Below, piece by piece: positions 49,828 to 60,554 of a DNA stretch of 62,522 bases. Source of the DNA: Rhizophagus sp. LPA8_4_AMF (Eukaryota; Glomeromycota; Glomeromycetes; Glomerales; Glomeraceae); assembly GCA_021464525.1 (NCBI GenBank), contig JADRCO010000053.1, positions 1 to 62,522 on the forward strand, given 5' to 3'. The position numbers were made by a program, and so were the translations under genes. Every line of letters starts with the position of its first letter. The first letter of the stretch is position 1. The notes beneath the pieces are model-generated. The model was not told the origin of the DNA, searched no databases, and saw nothing but the letters and a program-made list of their open reading frames with translations.

Positions 49828-50619
49828 ATGTCAAAAGAAAACCACAATCACAACCAAGTTGATGTTAATCTACCCTTGGTTGACATCAACTTAATTTATA
49901 ATCCGAGATATCATTTAGTTGATTTAATATCAACTAGACGCAGACCATTTATGAGTTCAACAAGGACTCCTCCAAGACCTCCCAATTCATTCTTTTTAAT
50001 GAAAAATTGTCTCCTTTTGGAGTTAAGGCATAATGGACACAGGCTCACTATGCCTAATCTTTGTAAAATGGCGAGAGGTATTTGGAAAGAGATTCCTCAA
50101 GACGTAAAAAATAGATACGACGCTCTAGCAGTTCAAGCGCAAATTCTACATCAACGTGTTTACCCCAACTACCGATTTGAACCCAAAAAGAAGACCCGAT
50201 TCAAGCCATTCGTTCCCCCTAGCAATCATGGTATGAGCGCCTTTTCATCTGCTGTTCCGTCCGTATCCGTAACGACATCTTCACCTTCACTCTCCTCAAC
50301 CTCTTCTTCTTCTTCACCAACTCCGATGACACCACAACTTTCAGAAGATGTCTATTTACCGGACATGAATGTCAATGTTCCTAGCAATGATTTCTCTGGA
50401 TACAACGATCACTATGGTATTATAATTAATGATAATTTATATTATAATAATATAAATTATAACGATAATATAAATTATAATGATAATATAAATTATTACA
50501 ATAATATAAATTATCATAACAATATAAATTATCATAATAATATAAATTATCATAACAATATAAATTATCATAATAATATAAATTATCATGATAATATAAA
50601 TTATTACCCGTGTCATTAA
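49828..50619 (+). CDS. HMG-box transcription factor, MATA-HMG type, with hexapeptide repeat tail
   Basis: A single-exon gene of 263 residues. The HMG box lies at about 49-119: PPRPPNSFFLM (48-58), Trp86 in ARGIWKEIP, a helix 3 of NRYDALAVQAQILHQ, and the basic tail YPNYRFEPKKKTRFK. The N-terminal 45 residues are His/Asn/Val/Leu-rich with a basic RRR near 37-39. After the box come a Ser/Thr/Pro-rich linker (138-170) and an Asn/Tyr-rich end made of nine hexapeptides of the form (N/D)NINY(H/N/Y), encoded by an 18-bp minisatellite (50446-50610), then Pro-Cys-His and stop. The first ATG of the frame follows T- and A-rich leader sequence. Likely a nuclear DNA-binding regulator; the tail may form an aggregation-prone or activation region. 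Copy number of the tail is likely strain-variable. Confidence 0.88.
   Translation: MSKENHNHNQVDVNLPLVDINLIYNPRYHLVDLISTRRRPFMSSTRTPPRPPNSFFLMKNCLLLELRHNGHRLTMPNLCKMARGIWKEIPQDVKNRYDALAVQAQILHQRVYPNYRFEPKKKTRFKPFVPPSNHGMSAFSSAVPSVSVTTSSPSLSSTSSSSSPTPMTPQLSEDVYLPDMNVNVPSNDFSGYNDHYGIIINDNLYYNNINYNDNINYNDNINYYNNINYHNNINYHNNINYHNNINYHNNINYHDNINYYPCH
50446..50610 (+). repeat. In-frame 18-bp minisatellite in HMG gene
   Basis: Nine head-to-tail copies of an 18-bp unit (AATATAAATTATCATAAC and close variants) code for the Asn-Ile-Asn-Tyr hexapeptide tail. Copies in the middle are almost identical, which points to recent expansion; the outer ones have diverged at the fifth and sixth codons. Confidence 0.9.
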
Positions 50620-52342
50620 ATTTTTTATTTTGTATATATATATATATATTTTTTATATTTTTTTTATTGGATTATTTATTTAATAGAATAGGGAATGGGA
50701 TGAATTTTCTAACATTTTTTTTTTTAGAGGAGACTGTTTTATATAGTTTCGTATAGTAAATATATATATATATATATTATTTATTTTTTTTACCGGTGAA
50801 ATATAAAACCCTAATAAGCTTAAGAAATTTTAATTTTTAAGACTAATATAATCCCCATCGCTCTCATCACGCACGCTCCTTTAAGCTTTATCATATGTCT
50901 AATATTTCTTAAGCTTCTTTGTACTTTTTGTTTGTTTCGGTGGAAAGAGTGATGGGAAAAAGATTTTTATATATATTATGTATTATAATTTATTATTATT
51001 ATATAAAATTTATTTATTTTAAGATGTCAGATGTAAGTTATAAAAAATATATTGTGCTGTGTTTAATTAATTAATTTCTAAAAGTGATTGAAAATAAATC
51101 AAATACAGTAACAGCTTAAAAGTTATGATGTAGATTAAGTAATTTACGATTAAGAAAAACAAAGAAACAAAGAAATTTATTTGATTTCGATATATTTAGA
51201 AATTTGATTATACCAAATGGTTAACTATTTTCGTTTTAAAAATCGAATTTTTTTCGTGTTTTGATTCCTGTCTTTGTGTCGTAATTCGATCGATCTGTAT
51301 CACGTGCGGGGAATGGTACTAATTATCTTTCCAAAATTTTCGAAAAAAAATGCTGATACTAACCAATTACATCTTTGAATGGAGACACAAAAAAAAAAAT
51401 CTTCAAAACCTGTACAACAAACACTTATATTTCCTTCTTTTTATATTCATTAACTATATTTGTAAGATACAATAATAAAAAGAAAATAATTGGAACGCAA
51501 AATCGGATGTTGAACTCCTTAGTATTGTAATCAAAATTAGTTTCCTGCATAAAATACTTTACTCTATCAGAATCATCAGGAATGCAAATACTTTCCTTTT
51601 TTTTCCTAAATATTGATTGGTATTACATCTCCGTTGTCGTGTGTGTGTTCAGATTGATTATTATTATTATCTTAAGGTTTTAGATAATTCTGCAAAAGAT
51701 TTCTTTTCCTTCATTGAACATAAATGTACATTCATACACTTTAACCATAATTTCTAAATCTGAAATAACCGAAGAACAATAGGATTTAAAAAAGTCATTA
51801 ACTTTTTTAAGTTTGTGACGCCTAAAGTTCTAAAGATCGAAATTTTTAATAATCATAATTATTAAAATTCTCACGAATGATAATCTATTACGTTTGAGAA
51901 TTTGACCTTTTTAAGATCCTTATGATCCTTGAAAAGATATGAATTTAAAGGAGACTTTATTTATTTATTTTCTTATTTATTTACATCTAAATAATACGGT
52001 AATTGCCGGTTAAGATAGATTCTAGTCGAATAAATAATATGTTAATTTTAGGAAAATAATGGTTCCTTATACCAACAAAGTGGCGTTAAATTTTTAATAC
52101 TAATAATTTCTCCAAACTTACGTAAACAACAAGGCGCAGTTAAATAATGACGAAAGTAATCAAATAACCGTCAATTTCAGATATTTTTATATATATATAT
52201 TTATACCACGTTTCCTAATAAGTCGTCCGTGATTTTTCTTCTTGATATTTTTATGGGTGATATTTACTTAAAATGGATAAGCTAAAAAGTCTATCAATAG
52301 TTTAAAATTATATACGGGACGTTAGTCTCCGTGGTATAAACC
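50620..52342. other. 3' flank and intergenic DNA, no gene
   Basis: (TA)n runs at 50633-50650 and 50760-50778 lie just 3' of the HMG gene. The rest is mixed AT-rich sequence without recognisable genes. Confidence 0.45.
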
Positions 52343-52421
52343 AGTTATTCCACGGGATAACCATGAATATCAATGATTTCACGGCTGCGCCGTGAAAATC
52401 ATTGATATTCATGGAATAACT
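52343..52421. repeat. Strong hairpin with GC-rich tip
   Basis: Arms 52361-52385 and 52389-52414 are reverse complements (CCATGAATATCAATGATT, then TCACGGC) with a one-base bulge and a TGC loop, so the tip reads CGGCTGCGCCG. Outside them AGTTATTCC (52343-52351) pairs with GGAATAACT (52413-52421), the left side carrying about nine extra bases. The GC-rich tip is unusual for this AT-rich DNA. Confidence 0.8.
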
Positions 52422-53594
52422 ATATATATTTTACATAAATTTATTTTATTAGTGGCGTAGCTAACTGAAAGTTGAGTGCATAAGATATATAATTAGCGTT
52501 ATTTCTTTCAAGTATTCGTTTATACTACATGAATATTATATTGTTTGATTTCTTAGAGAATTTTTTCCGAGTTCGTAATTATCTTTTATTATTTATTAAA
52601 AAACTAATATCTTTTGCGTTGATTTTAAAAATTTTTAAACCTCTCGTTTGTAATTTTTGATCGGCGTTTTGTGTCATCCCAAAAAAAATTTATCCGATAA
52701 ATTAAAGGAAACAATAATTACCTTTTTACGTTTTCAATTATACTGTATATGCTAATTATGAATGGGCTGTGTTATTGTAAATGAATTAATTACATATTAC
52801 GGATCATCTATAATAAGGTTGATAGTAAAAGAAAAAATTTTTTTTCATAGTGTTCATATATAGTGGTCATATTAGCTTTATTATTATTATTGAACAAAAA
52901 AAATTTATTCTAAAAAGATTTAGATTAATTTATCAAAATTGAAAAATGAAATGTGATTTAGCATATATATTATATCGTCAAAAAAAAAAATATTCATCCT
53001 TTTATTTTGTACAATACTATTTATTAATTATTTAAGAATCTCTTGATGATTTTTTTTTATAAATATTTTTACGCATATTACAATGAAATTATACATTAAT
53101 ATTTGCGAATTCTAATTAGTTCGTTATATTGATATTCGATAAAAATCATTTTTTATTGTAACGAACTTACAGTATAATATAAATTTTTTCTTATTAAATC
53201 TTCTGAACAAAAAAAAATTATCCCTTTTAGGATATTATTATACTTGAATAATAATACCATGATTATGCTGATAATTCGTAATAATGATTAATCTCAGGTG
53301 TTCCATAGTGCGGGCCGAGATAAGTTAATTCTGGTCGTCGAAGGTTGACCGATTCTCCTTTATTGGCGTGAATTTCTTCCGAGATATATTTGAACGTTGT
53401 AAAAGATAATTTGACGCCTTCAGCCGAATATATACTTTCACGATTGAGAATGCAGAGTATAGTTTAGTTTACTGATGCTCTATAATTATTCTCATTTTAT
53501 GCAATAATACTATTCTCTATAGTACAGTGACAAAATATAGTATATTAATAATCTTATGATTTGCGTAGATAGAGTTTACTTTATCATATCATAA
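52422..53594. other. Intergenic DNA, no gene
   Basis: AT-rich. A more complex patch at about 53300-53460 (containing CGGGCCGAGATAAG) has no recognisable frame and may be another repeat. Nothing else identified. Confidence 0.4.
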
Positions 53595-53713
53595 CATCCT
53601 TATCCAATAACTGTGTTATTATGCAGACGTATTGTATCTTAGTCTATAAATAACAGTTTGTCAAAAACAGCATGATCCTATTTGGTTGCATAATGATAAA
53701 TAGTTATTGGATG
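53595..53713. mobile_element. MITE-like element, copy A
   Basis: The left end CATCCTTATCCAATAACT and the right end, reverse complement CATCCAATAACTATTTATC, form imperfect inverted repeats that include TTATTATGCA/TGCATAATGA. The core TAGTCTATAAATA, TGTCAAAAACAGCATGATCC is shared with copy B at 54152. Length 119 bp. Confidence 0.65.
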
Positions 53714-54151
53714 GATATCGGTCAAGACCGACATCCCCACACAGGGCCGCATTATGGCGTTATGTACAGAAATATAGCTTAAAGAGTATTAGTATTGTAT
53801 TGCTTCATTCTAGGAAACACTCTTCAACTGTCCTGGATGCCATTCACTAACACGCGAAAATAAACAGTGACGAATAAGTTTTTACCCCTCAGATAAATAT
53901 AAATAGTGAAACTAGGAGGGGAGTGACAATGTGATGAATTAAAATCGATCACGTGACTGTGAAAAAATTTCGGGCTAGTTGATATCTTCCATCTACTGCG
54001 ATGATTAATAGAATTAATGCTACCAAAACGATTTCAATATTGGATATCTCATAAAAATATCGGTCATTAATCAACTGAATAAACTGAATAATAAATATTA
54101 ATTATTGGATAGAGATATTAGAATATCACAGAACTGTGAAGCAATTTTTAA

Positions 54152-54377
54152 CATCCTTATCCAATAATTGTGTTGTTATGCAGACGTCCAAAGATCATGC
54201 TTCATAAGAAATAAACTTAATAATTAATTGTAAAATTTAATGTGATTTTTTTTTAATTTAAATATTGTAATGCGTCAAAAATATATGATATTTATTTGTA
54301 CCTTAGTCTATAAATATCAGTATGTCAAAAACAGCATGATCCTATTTGGCCGCATAATGATAAATAGTTATTGGATG
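54152..54377. mobile_element. MITE-like element, copy B
   Basis: Shares both ends and the core (TAGTCTATAAATATCAG, CAAAAACAGCATGATCC) with copy A but carries about 107 additional bp after TTATGCAGACG, so one copy is a deletion or insertion derivative of the other. A further partial end (CATCTAATAACTGAGTTATA) lies just right of it at about 54389. Confidence 0.65.
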
Positions 54378-54661
54378 CCGATATCCCCCATCTAATAACT
54401 GAGTTATAGTTCAGTCATTAGGAATACTGCGAGACCAATAGGAATGAATTCCACTAATACTGATTCCAATATTGGATGTTTCGGTCAGTAAAATCCCGCA
54501 TATTCCAAATCGACTGAACAATAACTGACAATTGAATTTTTAATCATTTGAAATTATTTGAAATTGAAAATCCGAGTCAACCAATCATATTAAATCACAG
54601 TATTAATATGTGCGTTGCTACCGATATTTAGATGATCTAGATTTTGGTGAACTTCTATTTA

Positions 54662-54943
54662 GGGCGTTCTCAAGCACCTAACTCAATGAATCGGAAACGA
54701 AATTTTAATTAGTAAGTTGCAGATCAGTGAGTTACCATTCCAATGAATAAAAAAGGGAGGTCAGACCATCTTTTTTTTCATGGAGTTTCTCTGATTGGCC
54801 AAAAAGCATAATATATCCTAATTTGTAAGTATTGGTTGATGTTGATTTCCATTTTTATCTATTTTTACTTCAATTGATCGCAATACTTGAGCAAAAACTC
54901 AATCATTAGCCAATCTCATTGAGGAAGATGCGTGAAAACGCCC
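54662..54943. mobile_element. Tourist/PIF-Harbinger-like MITE with TTA target duplication
   Basis: The element starts GGGCGTTCTCAAGCACC and its right end reads, in reverse complement, GGGCGTTTTCACGCATC; CTCAATGA follows in both arms. It is flanked by TTA on each side (54659-54661 and 54944-54946). Length 282 bp, no coding capacity. A three-base TTA duplication and GGG termini are typical of PIF/Harbinger elements. Confidence 0.7.
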
Positions 54944-55444
54944 TTAGATAAGTTTTTTGTCTAGAAACTGATGATACAATTAATGGTAGTGATTTCCTGA
55001 AGAAATGCTTAAACCAAGTAAAAAATTTGTTGCCTTTCCCTGATGATCTTAGCTGACTACTACCGTCATTCGATCAATTTATAAATAAATTTAATAAGCA
55101 CCAATAAATGAAAGTTTACTCTCTGAATCAATTTAACCAATAATTTTATTTTTCTTTGCCATCTTTGTAGAAAATTGGGGTTCTTTATGAACTAACATTT
55201 GAAAACATAAGTATGGAAGTATAACCTTTGATATCGAATCGTGTGTAATTTTATTTTTATAAATTGAAATGTAATTATTTAATATATGAGTGGAAACCAA
55301 TGGATGGAAATGAAGAACTAATTTGAAGTCCTTGTTTGAATTCATAAATTTCTTCTTTTTTTAAAAAAAAATTAAGTGTTTAATATAATATAGTAATATA
55401 AATATTTCAAATTATACCGTTGCAATACCGGGTACTACCTGTGA

Positions 55445-55645
55445 TCAAATAACCATGTATGGTGAATAATACCCGGGGGTACTGAATGCAGTGGCCAACA
55501 GGTAAATGAAAGAATGAAAGTAATTAAACAGAACAACGATTTTTTTCGAATATAATATTGGATTTCCCAGATATTGCTGGCAAAAAGTAATTGGAATTGC
55601 AAAAAATGCGATAAGTGAGAAACCAATGATTTGAAATTGCTTCAA
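55445..55645 (-). CDS. Possible small secreted peptide exon
   Basis: A minus-strand frame of 66 residues. The start MKQFQIIGFSLIAFFAIP is a good signal-peptide pattern with likely cleavage after TFC or CQQ. The rest (YLGNPILYSKKIVVLF, then AFSTPGYYSP) has no known domain and may run into an intron. Its 5' region lies in an arm of an inverted duplication whose other copy (from 56378, plus strand) keeps a similar reading frame (SFIAFFAIPIYFCQ) but soon stops. Either a young or decaying secreted-peptide gene, or a repeat by-product. Confidence 0.35.
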   Translation of the reverse strand: MKQFQIIGFSLIAFFAIPITFCQQYLGNPILYSKKIVVLFNYFHSFIYLLATAFSTPGYYSPYMVI

Positions 55646-56430
55646 ATTTTATAGTTTTGTTGCCAAATGGGCTAATATTAAGTGAATAAAATTTCGGCTT
55701 TTGGCTTTTTATCTTATTTCCTTGTCTCACAATCGTTTTTTTTTTTTCAAAAAAAAAAAACATTAAAGATTTTAATATTGCTCTTAGTCATTAATTAACA
55801 ATTTACATGTATAATTATAATAAAAATTATAAACATAAAAATATATCTTTAATTGATTTATTAAATTTGGTTGTTATTTAATTAGTTAGTTTTTCTATAA
55901 TTTGACATTAAAGTTGTATTAAAATAAATAAATTTTAGATATATTTTACACTTGTTTTAATTGATATTTTTTCAAATATTTTGAATATTATTAAATTAAC
56001 ATTAAAAAAACTTTATTATAATCCTTTATAATTATTATAATTTAAATTTTAATTTTGAATTTAGTTCTTTTTAGGGCCAGGTTGCGATCAATAAATATAA
56101 TAAAGAAACTTTGATCTCAATTTTCTCAACAATCAACAAAAAATGTGTCAAACTTTTTTTAATAAAATTAGCTTGATGTAAACTTTTAATTTATAATCAT
56201 TCAACTTTTTAATGAACTGCAATTTGAATGTTATATCGGAATTTTCAGATTTTTTATAGGTTAAATATTATTAAAATCAATTGTGAGACAAAGAAATAAG
56301 ATAAAAGGCTTATACTTTATATATGTTATAGCGACACATTTGGCAACAAATCTACAAAATTTGAAGCAATTTTAATTATGTTTTCATTTATCGCATTTTT
56401 TGCAATTCCGATTTACTTTTGCCAGCATTG
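55573..56430. repeat. Inverted duplication, arms 55573-55735 and about 56278-56430
   Basis: Reverse-complement arms of about 155-165 nt share TTGTGAGACAA, AAATAAGATAAAA, CATTTGGCAACAAA, AAATTTGAAGCAATTT, TATCGCATTTTTTGCAATTC and TTTGCCAGCA blocks. The spacer of about 540 nt is AT-rich without a gene. The shared blocks cover the upstream region and signal-peptide codons of the frame at 55445-55645. Confidence 0.75.
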
Positions 56431-56825
56431 TATGCTTATTCAAAAATTTTGAGATGTATACTCAACAAATAATACTGAGTTTTAAATCATGTTATACTGA
56501 ACTGGTTAGGTGGGGTAGAATGTAAAAAGGAATTACCGCTAAAATTTTTTAAAACTTTCTTTGCTGCGGATTTTAAAGTAGTTTTCGTCATTTCGTGTTC
56601 AAATTAATTATCACGTGAAATCAGAAAAATTTCTAGTGTTTATCATCATGTGAAATTTGTCAATAAACGACAATTCATTTCTCAAAGATTGTGGCTTTTC
56701 TGTTTTTTTTTCACTACTTATTATTTGAGAGACAATTCCGGTCTTATAATGGATTTTTGACTGAGAACGAGTCTTTAATCGTCAAGAATCAAAGCTCCAT
56801 ATTTAGAAAGAAATATTTAGCACAT

Positions 56826-57215
56826 CTAAAGAGCTTCTTTAAATAAAAACAAAAGGATCGCAAGAACAATATGAATTTTTGGTTTTTCTATCGCGACAAG
56901 TCTGTCACCTTCTGTAATTCTCTTCTGAACTGTCAAAGGCGACGTTGCGGGTGTTGTAAGGATGCTATTGTTCCTTTTCGTTTCCTTCTCGCAGTGGGCA
57001 CGAGAAGTCGCTCCTCGTTTGCCCAAACAAAGATTTATGACAAAATGGGAAAGCGCTTCGTCCTTCTGTTGCGGGATGCTCGTGAGGTGCTCGTTGGGTG
57101 TATCCTGGTGGAGAGCATATCTGTGCTTTGGCTATGATAATTTGGTTTTTGATCCGGAAGCTCCGTCCTTACGTGCATTCCTTCGTAACAACAGTTCAAT
57201 TTCGTCATATTGATA
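56826..57215 (-). pseudogene. GC-richer minus-strand coding relic
   Basis: One minus-strand frame is open from about 57215 to 56826 except for a single TAG near 57128. It reads YQYDEIELLLRRNARKDG ... KHRYALHQDTPNEHLTSI ... GKRGATSRAHCEKETKR and then TTPATSPLTVQKRITEGD, with a hydrophobic end. Charged, balanced composition and higher GC than the flanks suggest former coding sequence. Plus-strand frames of 83-88 residues overlap it and cannot be excluded. No family recognised. Confidence 0.3.
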
Positions 57216-59526
57216 ATTCCTAACCTCTTAGCTGTTTTCCTGATGGATTTCGAAACTAGGAACTTTTTGAACTAAATGGTATCAATTATATCCTCACGCT
57301 CGCTTGTTATCCCTCGAGAATATTGAGAACGTAAATCGCAAGTTGACGGGTTTGAGTTGTTTGGTGTTGCAATTGTACCTCTCCTAAACCAATTCCAAAC
57401 GCGATTTTTTTTGACATTTGGATATTTAACTCATCAACAAGTTCGTAGTTCTATATAATTTTTAATTTTTAGAGCAATGTCCCAAAGAAGACAAAATTAA
57501 TTATTATTTCCCTGTGTGATGCTATACCTAGTCCCTCTCAGAGTAATGGAAAGAAAAACCTTTATTTGGTGAATGCGAAATAAAAGATAAGATGCAATTA
57601 AAATAAAAAAAGCAGGGTAGGTTTGATTTTGATTATAAACTTAAATAAAATAATGCTATAATAGTTAAATTTATTACGTTCATATGTACTGACTATCTCA
57701 AAATTTCTTAGCCAAATTGCGGTCCAGTAGGAAAGCTAAAAGTAGGATCAAAGAAGATCTTTTTAGTTAATTTACGATCCTCTTACACGAGGCTTCTTGT
57801 TCTTTTAAGAATATCAATGTATATATCATCCAAATCAAGCTTCAAATATACTCTCAGAATGCAAATTTAAAGAAATTATCTTGTAAAATTTCTCCAAAAA
57901 TCGATAGTGAATTGTAGAAACAAACCGTATTTGGAAGTAGAACAGAAGCTTTTTTTTCCAGAAAATAATCGGTTCACACAATTGTACAGTTGTACAGATT
58001 GTACAGCTAAAAAAAAGAATAGACCACACGTTATTTGACCGCAATTCAAGATGAAATTTATTTGGAGAGTTAGGGTTAGGAGTTAGGGTTAGCCCGGTCA
58101 AGAGTTTTTGCAAAGTCCATCCTCCCGGGATAGCAAAAACTCCTACCGGTTTAATGGTTAACCAGCCTAACATTGAGAGTCGAACACGGCTATATAATAA
58201 AAATATCCGTACTTTTGTACGATGGATATTTTGTTCAGGCTGGAAAAATTACGGAACTTTGACCTCAAGTGTAAGTTTAGAATCCATACGAATTGCATGT
58301 TTAACTGTATGCTTCTCACACCTTCATTCATATCGTTAGAGGACGAGTCGCTTATGCAATAAGGTATGGGATGACTAAATGAATAGTATTCAAGACGACT
58401 TATCCTTTTTTTTTGAAAGTTGAGGATCTTACTTGACACTTTGCCAAGAATTTTAATATAGAAATAATATTTCAAATATATTACAAGAAATTATAAATGA
58501 GGTAAATAATGTAAAATTTAATATCCTTTTATTAATAAAATATCCTTTATTTACCTCTAATTCTTCTTATTTTCAACTGAAAGTTTACATGAAGCAAAAA
58601 GAGAAAACGTAAACTGTTTGGTGATGATGTTTTCGTTATTATACGGCATTATCACAACTAGTATGTAAACCATTTCCCAACTTTTTAAGCCAGAAAAAAA
58701 CGTACATCTACTAATAGAAAGCATTTATTATTAGCTCAAGTCTGACATTTTCTGCTTTACACTCTAAGTGCGTGGGAATATCAAAAATTGCGTAAAGGTC
58801 TTATTAGTTATTTGTTAATGAAGAGATAGGGTGAAAAATTGAGAGAGAGCCAGTAAAAATGAAGACAATATATTTCAAAAAAAGAGATACATCCCGCAGT
58901 TTTTGTATTTTTTTGCGAATCAAGATTGAGTTTTCGACCATGACACTATGTGTCGATATTTAACAGTATATTTTTAGTATATCAATAAATTTGTACTTGT
59001 GGAATATTTAGTTGCACCAGCTGTAAATGGTTATATATTAATTTGAATTAATCCTGTTTCCGTTGATAGGGCCATCTTAGCCTTTAGTCAACAATATTCA
59101 AAGGAAGTCAGAATTATCGAAATTAACAAAAAGATCTGATGGCAATTGATGAGCTTTACCTGTTGGTGAATTGAGGATGTGGACAATCTTTCTAATTGAT
59201 GTATGCTAATAATGTCCATACTATCCAAATTCAATAAGATATGGACAATTCAAAATAAAATACATTTTAAGCTCACTTACTGTAACTCTGAGAAATTCGA
59301 GATATCGTCTGCAGGCTTAAAAGGAAATTTGAATAGATCAAAATCAATTATTTGTGTCTTTGGATGGTAAAAATTCAAATGCACTAGATTGATATGGGAT
59401 TAAGAATTTGCCATGTGACAAATAACGTGGGACTTTTTTCTGGGTCAAAATTGACCGCAGTATTCAGAACATATGATTTGTACACGCAAATACAAACCGG
59501 TTTTTGACGTGCCGAGCTGCTTTTGA
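57216..59526. other. Intergenic DNA with telomere-like repeat, no gene recognised
   Basis: Mixed AT-rich sequence. The minus-strand frames at 57835-58173 and 58167-58475 and the plus frame at 58154-58339 cross a telomere-like repeat and a hairpin and have no domain. The right part is the upstream region of the RBR gene. Confidence 0.4.
58069..58149. repeat. Telomere-like GTTAGG repeats beside a hairpin
   Basis: At 58069-58092 the sequence reads GTTAGGGTTAGGAGTTAGGG and TTAG, that is four TTAGG(G) units. Directly adjacent, CCGGT (58094-58098) pairs with ACCGG (58145-58149) and GAGTTTTTGC (58102-58111) with GCAAAAACTC (58133-58142), giving a stem-loop with a C/G-containing loop. Confidence 0.65.
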
Positions 59527-59534
59527 TATAAAAA
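59527..59534 (+). promoter_or_regulatory. TATA box of the RBR gene
   Basis: TATAAAAA in the context GATATAAAAAGG lies 50-57 nt upstream of the RBR ATG in locally less AT-rich sequence, a plausible core promoter with a short leader. Confidence 0.4.
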
Positions 59535-59583
59535 GGTTAAACCAACAAACCTTTTTTCCTGCACACACGGGATTATTGTTGTA

Positions 59584-60519
59584 ATGACGGAAACGACACC
59601 AGAATGCAGTGTTTGTTGCGAAGACTATTCAATAATTCAACAGATATCTTCCTCCTGTGGCCATAATGACGTTTGCTCTGTTTGTATCAAGCGTCACATT
59701 GAAGCCGAATTGAATTCTAAGGGAGGAGATGTTCAAGTGCGGTGTCCAAAGTCCCGCTGTTCAATAGAATTAACATACGAAGATGTGAGAAGACTGGCGT
59801 CAAAGGATTTGTTTGAAAGGTGACGTAAAAAATTTTATTTTGCTTTTTTTTTGAACTTTAAATTTATATAGTCCTTCACCTGTGCAGGCTACTAAATGTA
59901 TTTCCTTAACATAAGGTACGACATTCTGCTATTGCGCGCTGCCATTCGTAAACTCCCCGATTTTCGTTGGTGCAAGGCTCAAAAGTGTGGTTCTGGTCAA
60001 GAACATACGACAGGAGGTAAACCAATTTAAGCCATTTCATAATTGTTCGGCTTTTTTTATATTAATTTTTCATTATCAATAATAGATAGATTTCCCATAA
60101 TTACTTGTGGGGCTTGTGGCGCAAAATCCTGTTTCACGCATGATGTGCCTTGGCATAGTGGTTTAACCTGCTCACAATTCAACGACCAACTGCAAACCGA
60201 AGATTTTACCGCCAATCGCGCTTATCATGAACGTCATACAAAACAATGTCCAAATTGTTACATGTCTATCGAGAAGAATGATGGATGTGATCACATGAGT
60301 TGCCGTTGTGGTTACGAATTCTGTTGGTTGTAAGTATTTAATTATTTTTCTCTCTCTAAAAATTCTTGTCGCTTTCTTAACTTTCCCTTACATTGGAATA
60401 GGTGCCTTGGCGACTACGAAAATATTCGTACGCATGGTAATCACTATCATGCACCGACTTGTCAGTATTATGCACCATACAATTCAGATGATGAATACGA
60501 CGATGAACTTGATGAATTT

Positions 60520-60554
<35 letters not shown>

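Noticed and set aside
3304..50619. Interpretation of the HMG cluster as the mating-type locus
   Set aside because: No homeodomain gene pair or pheromone/receptor gene is seen, and this HMG family is known to be scattered and expanded in these fungi.
57835..58173. 112-residue minus-strand frame with LTLTPNPN
   Set aside because: That peptide is the translation of telomere-like repeats; the remainder has no domain.
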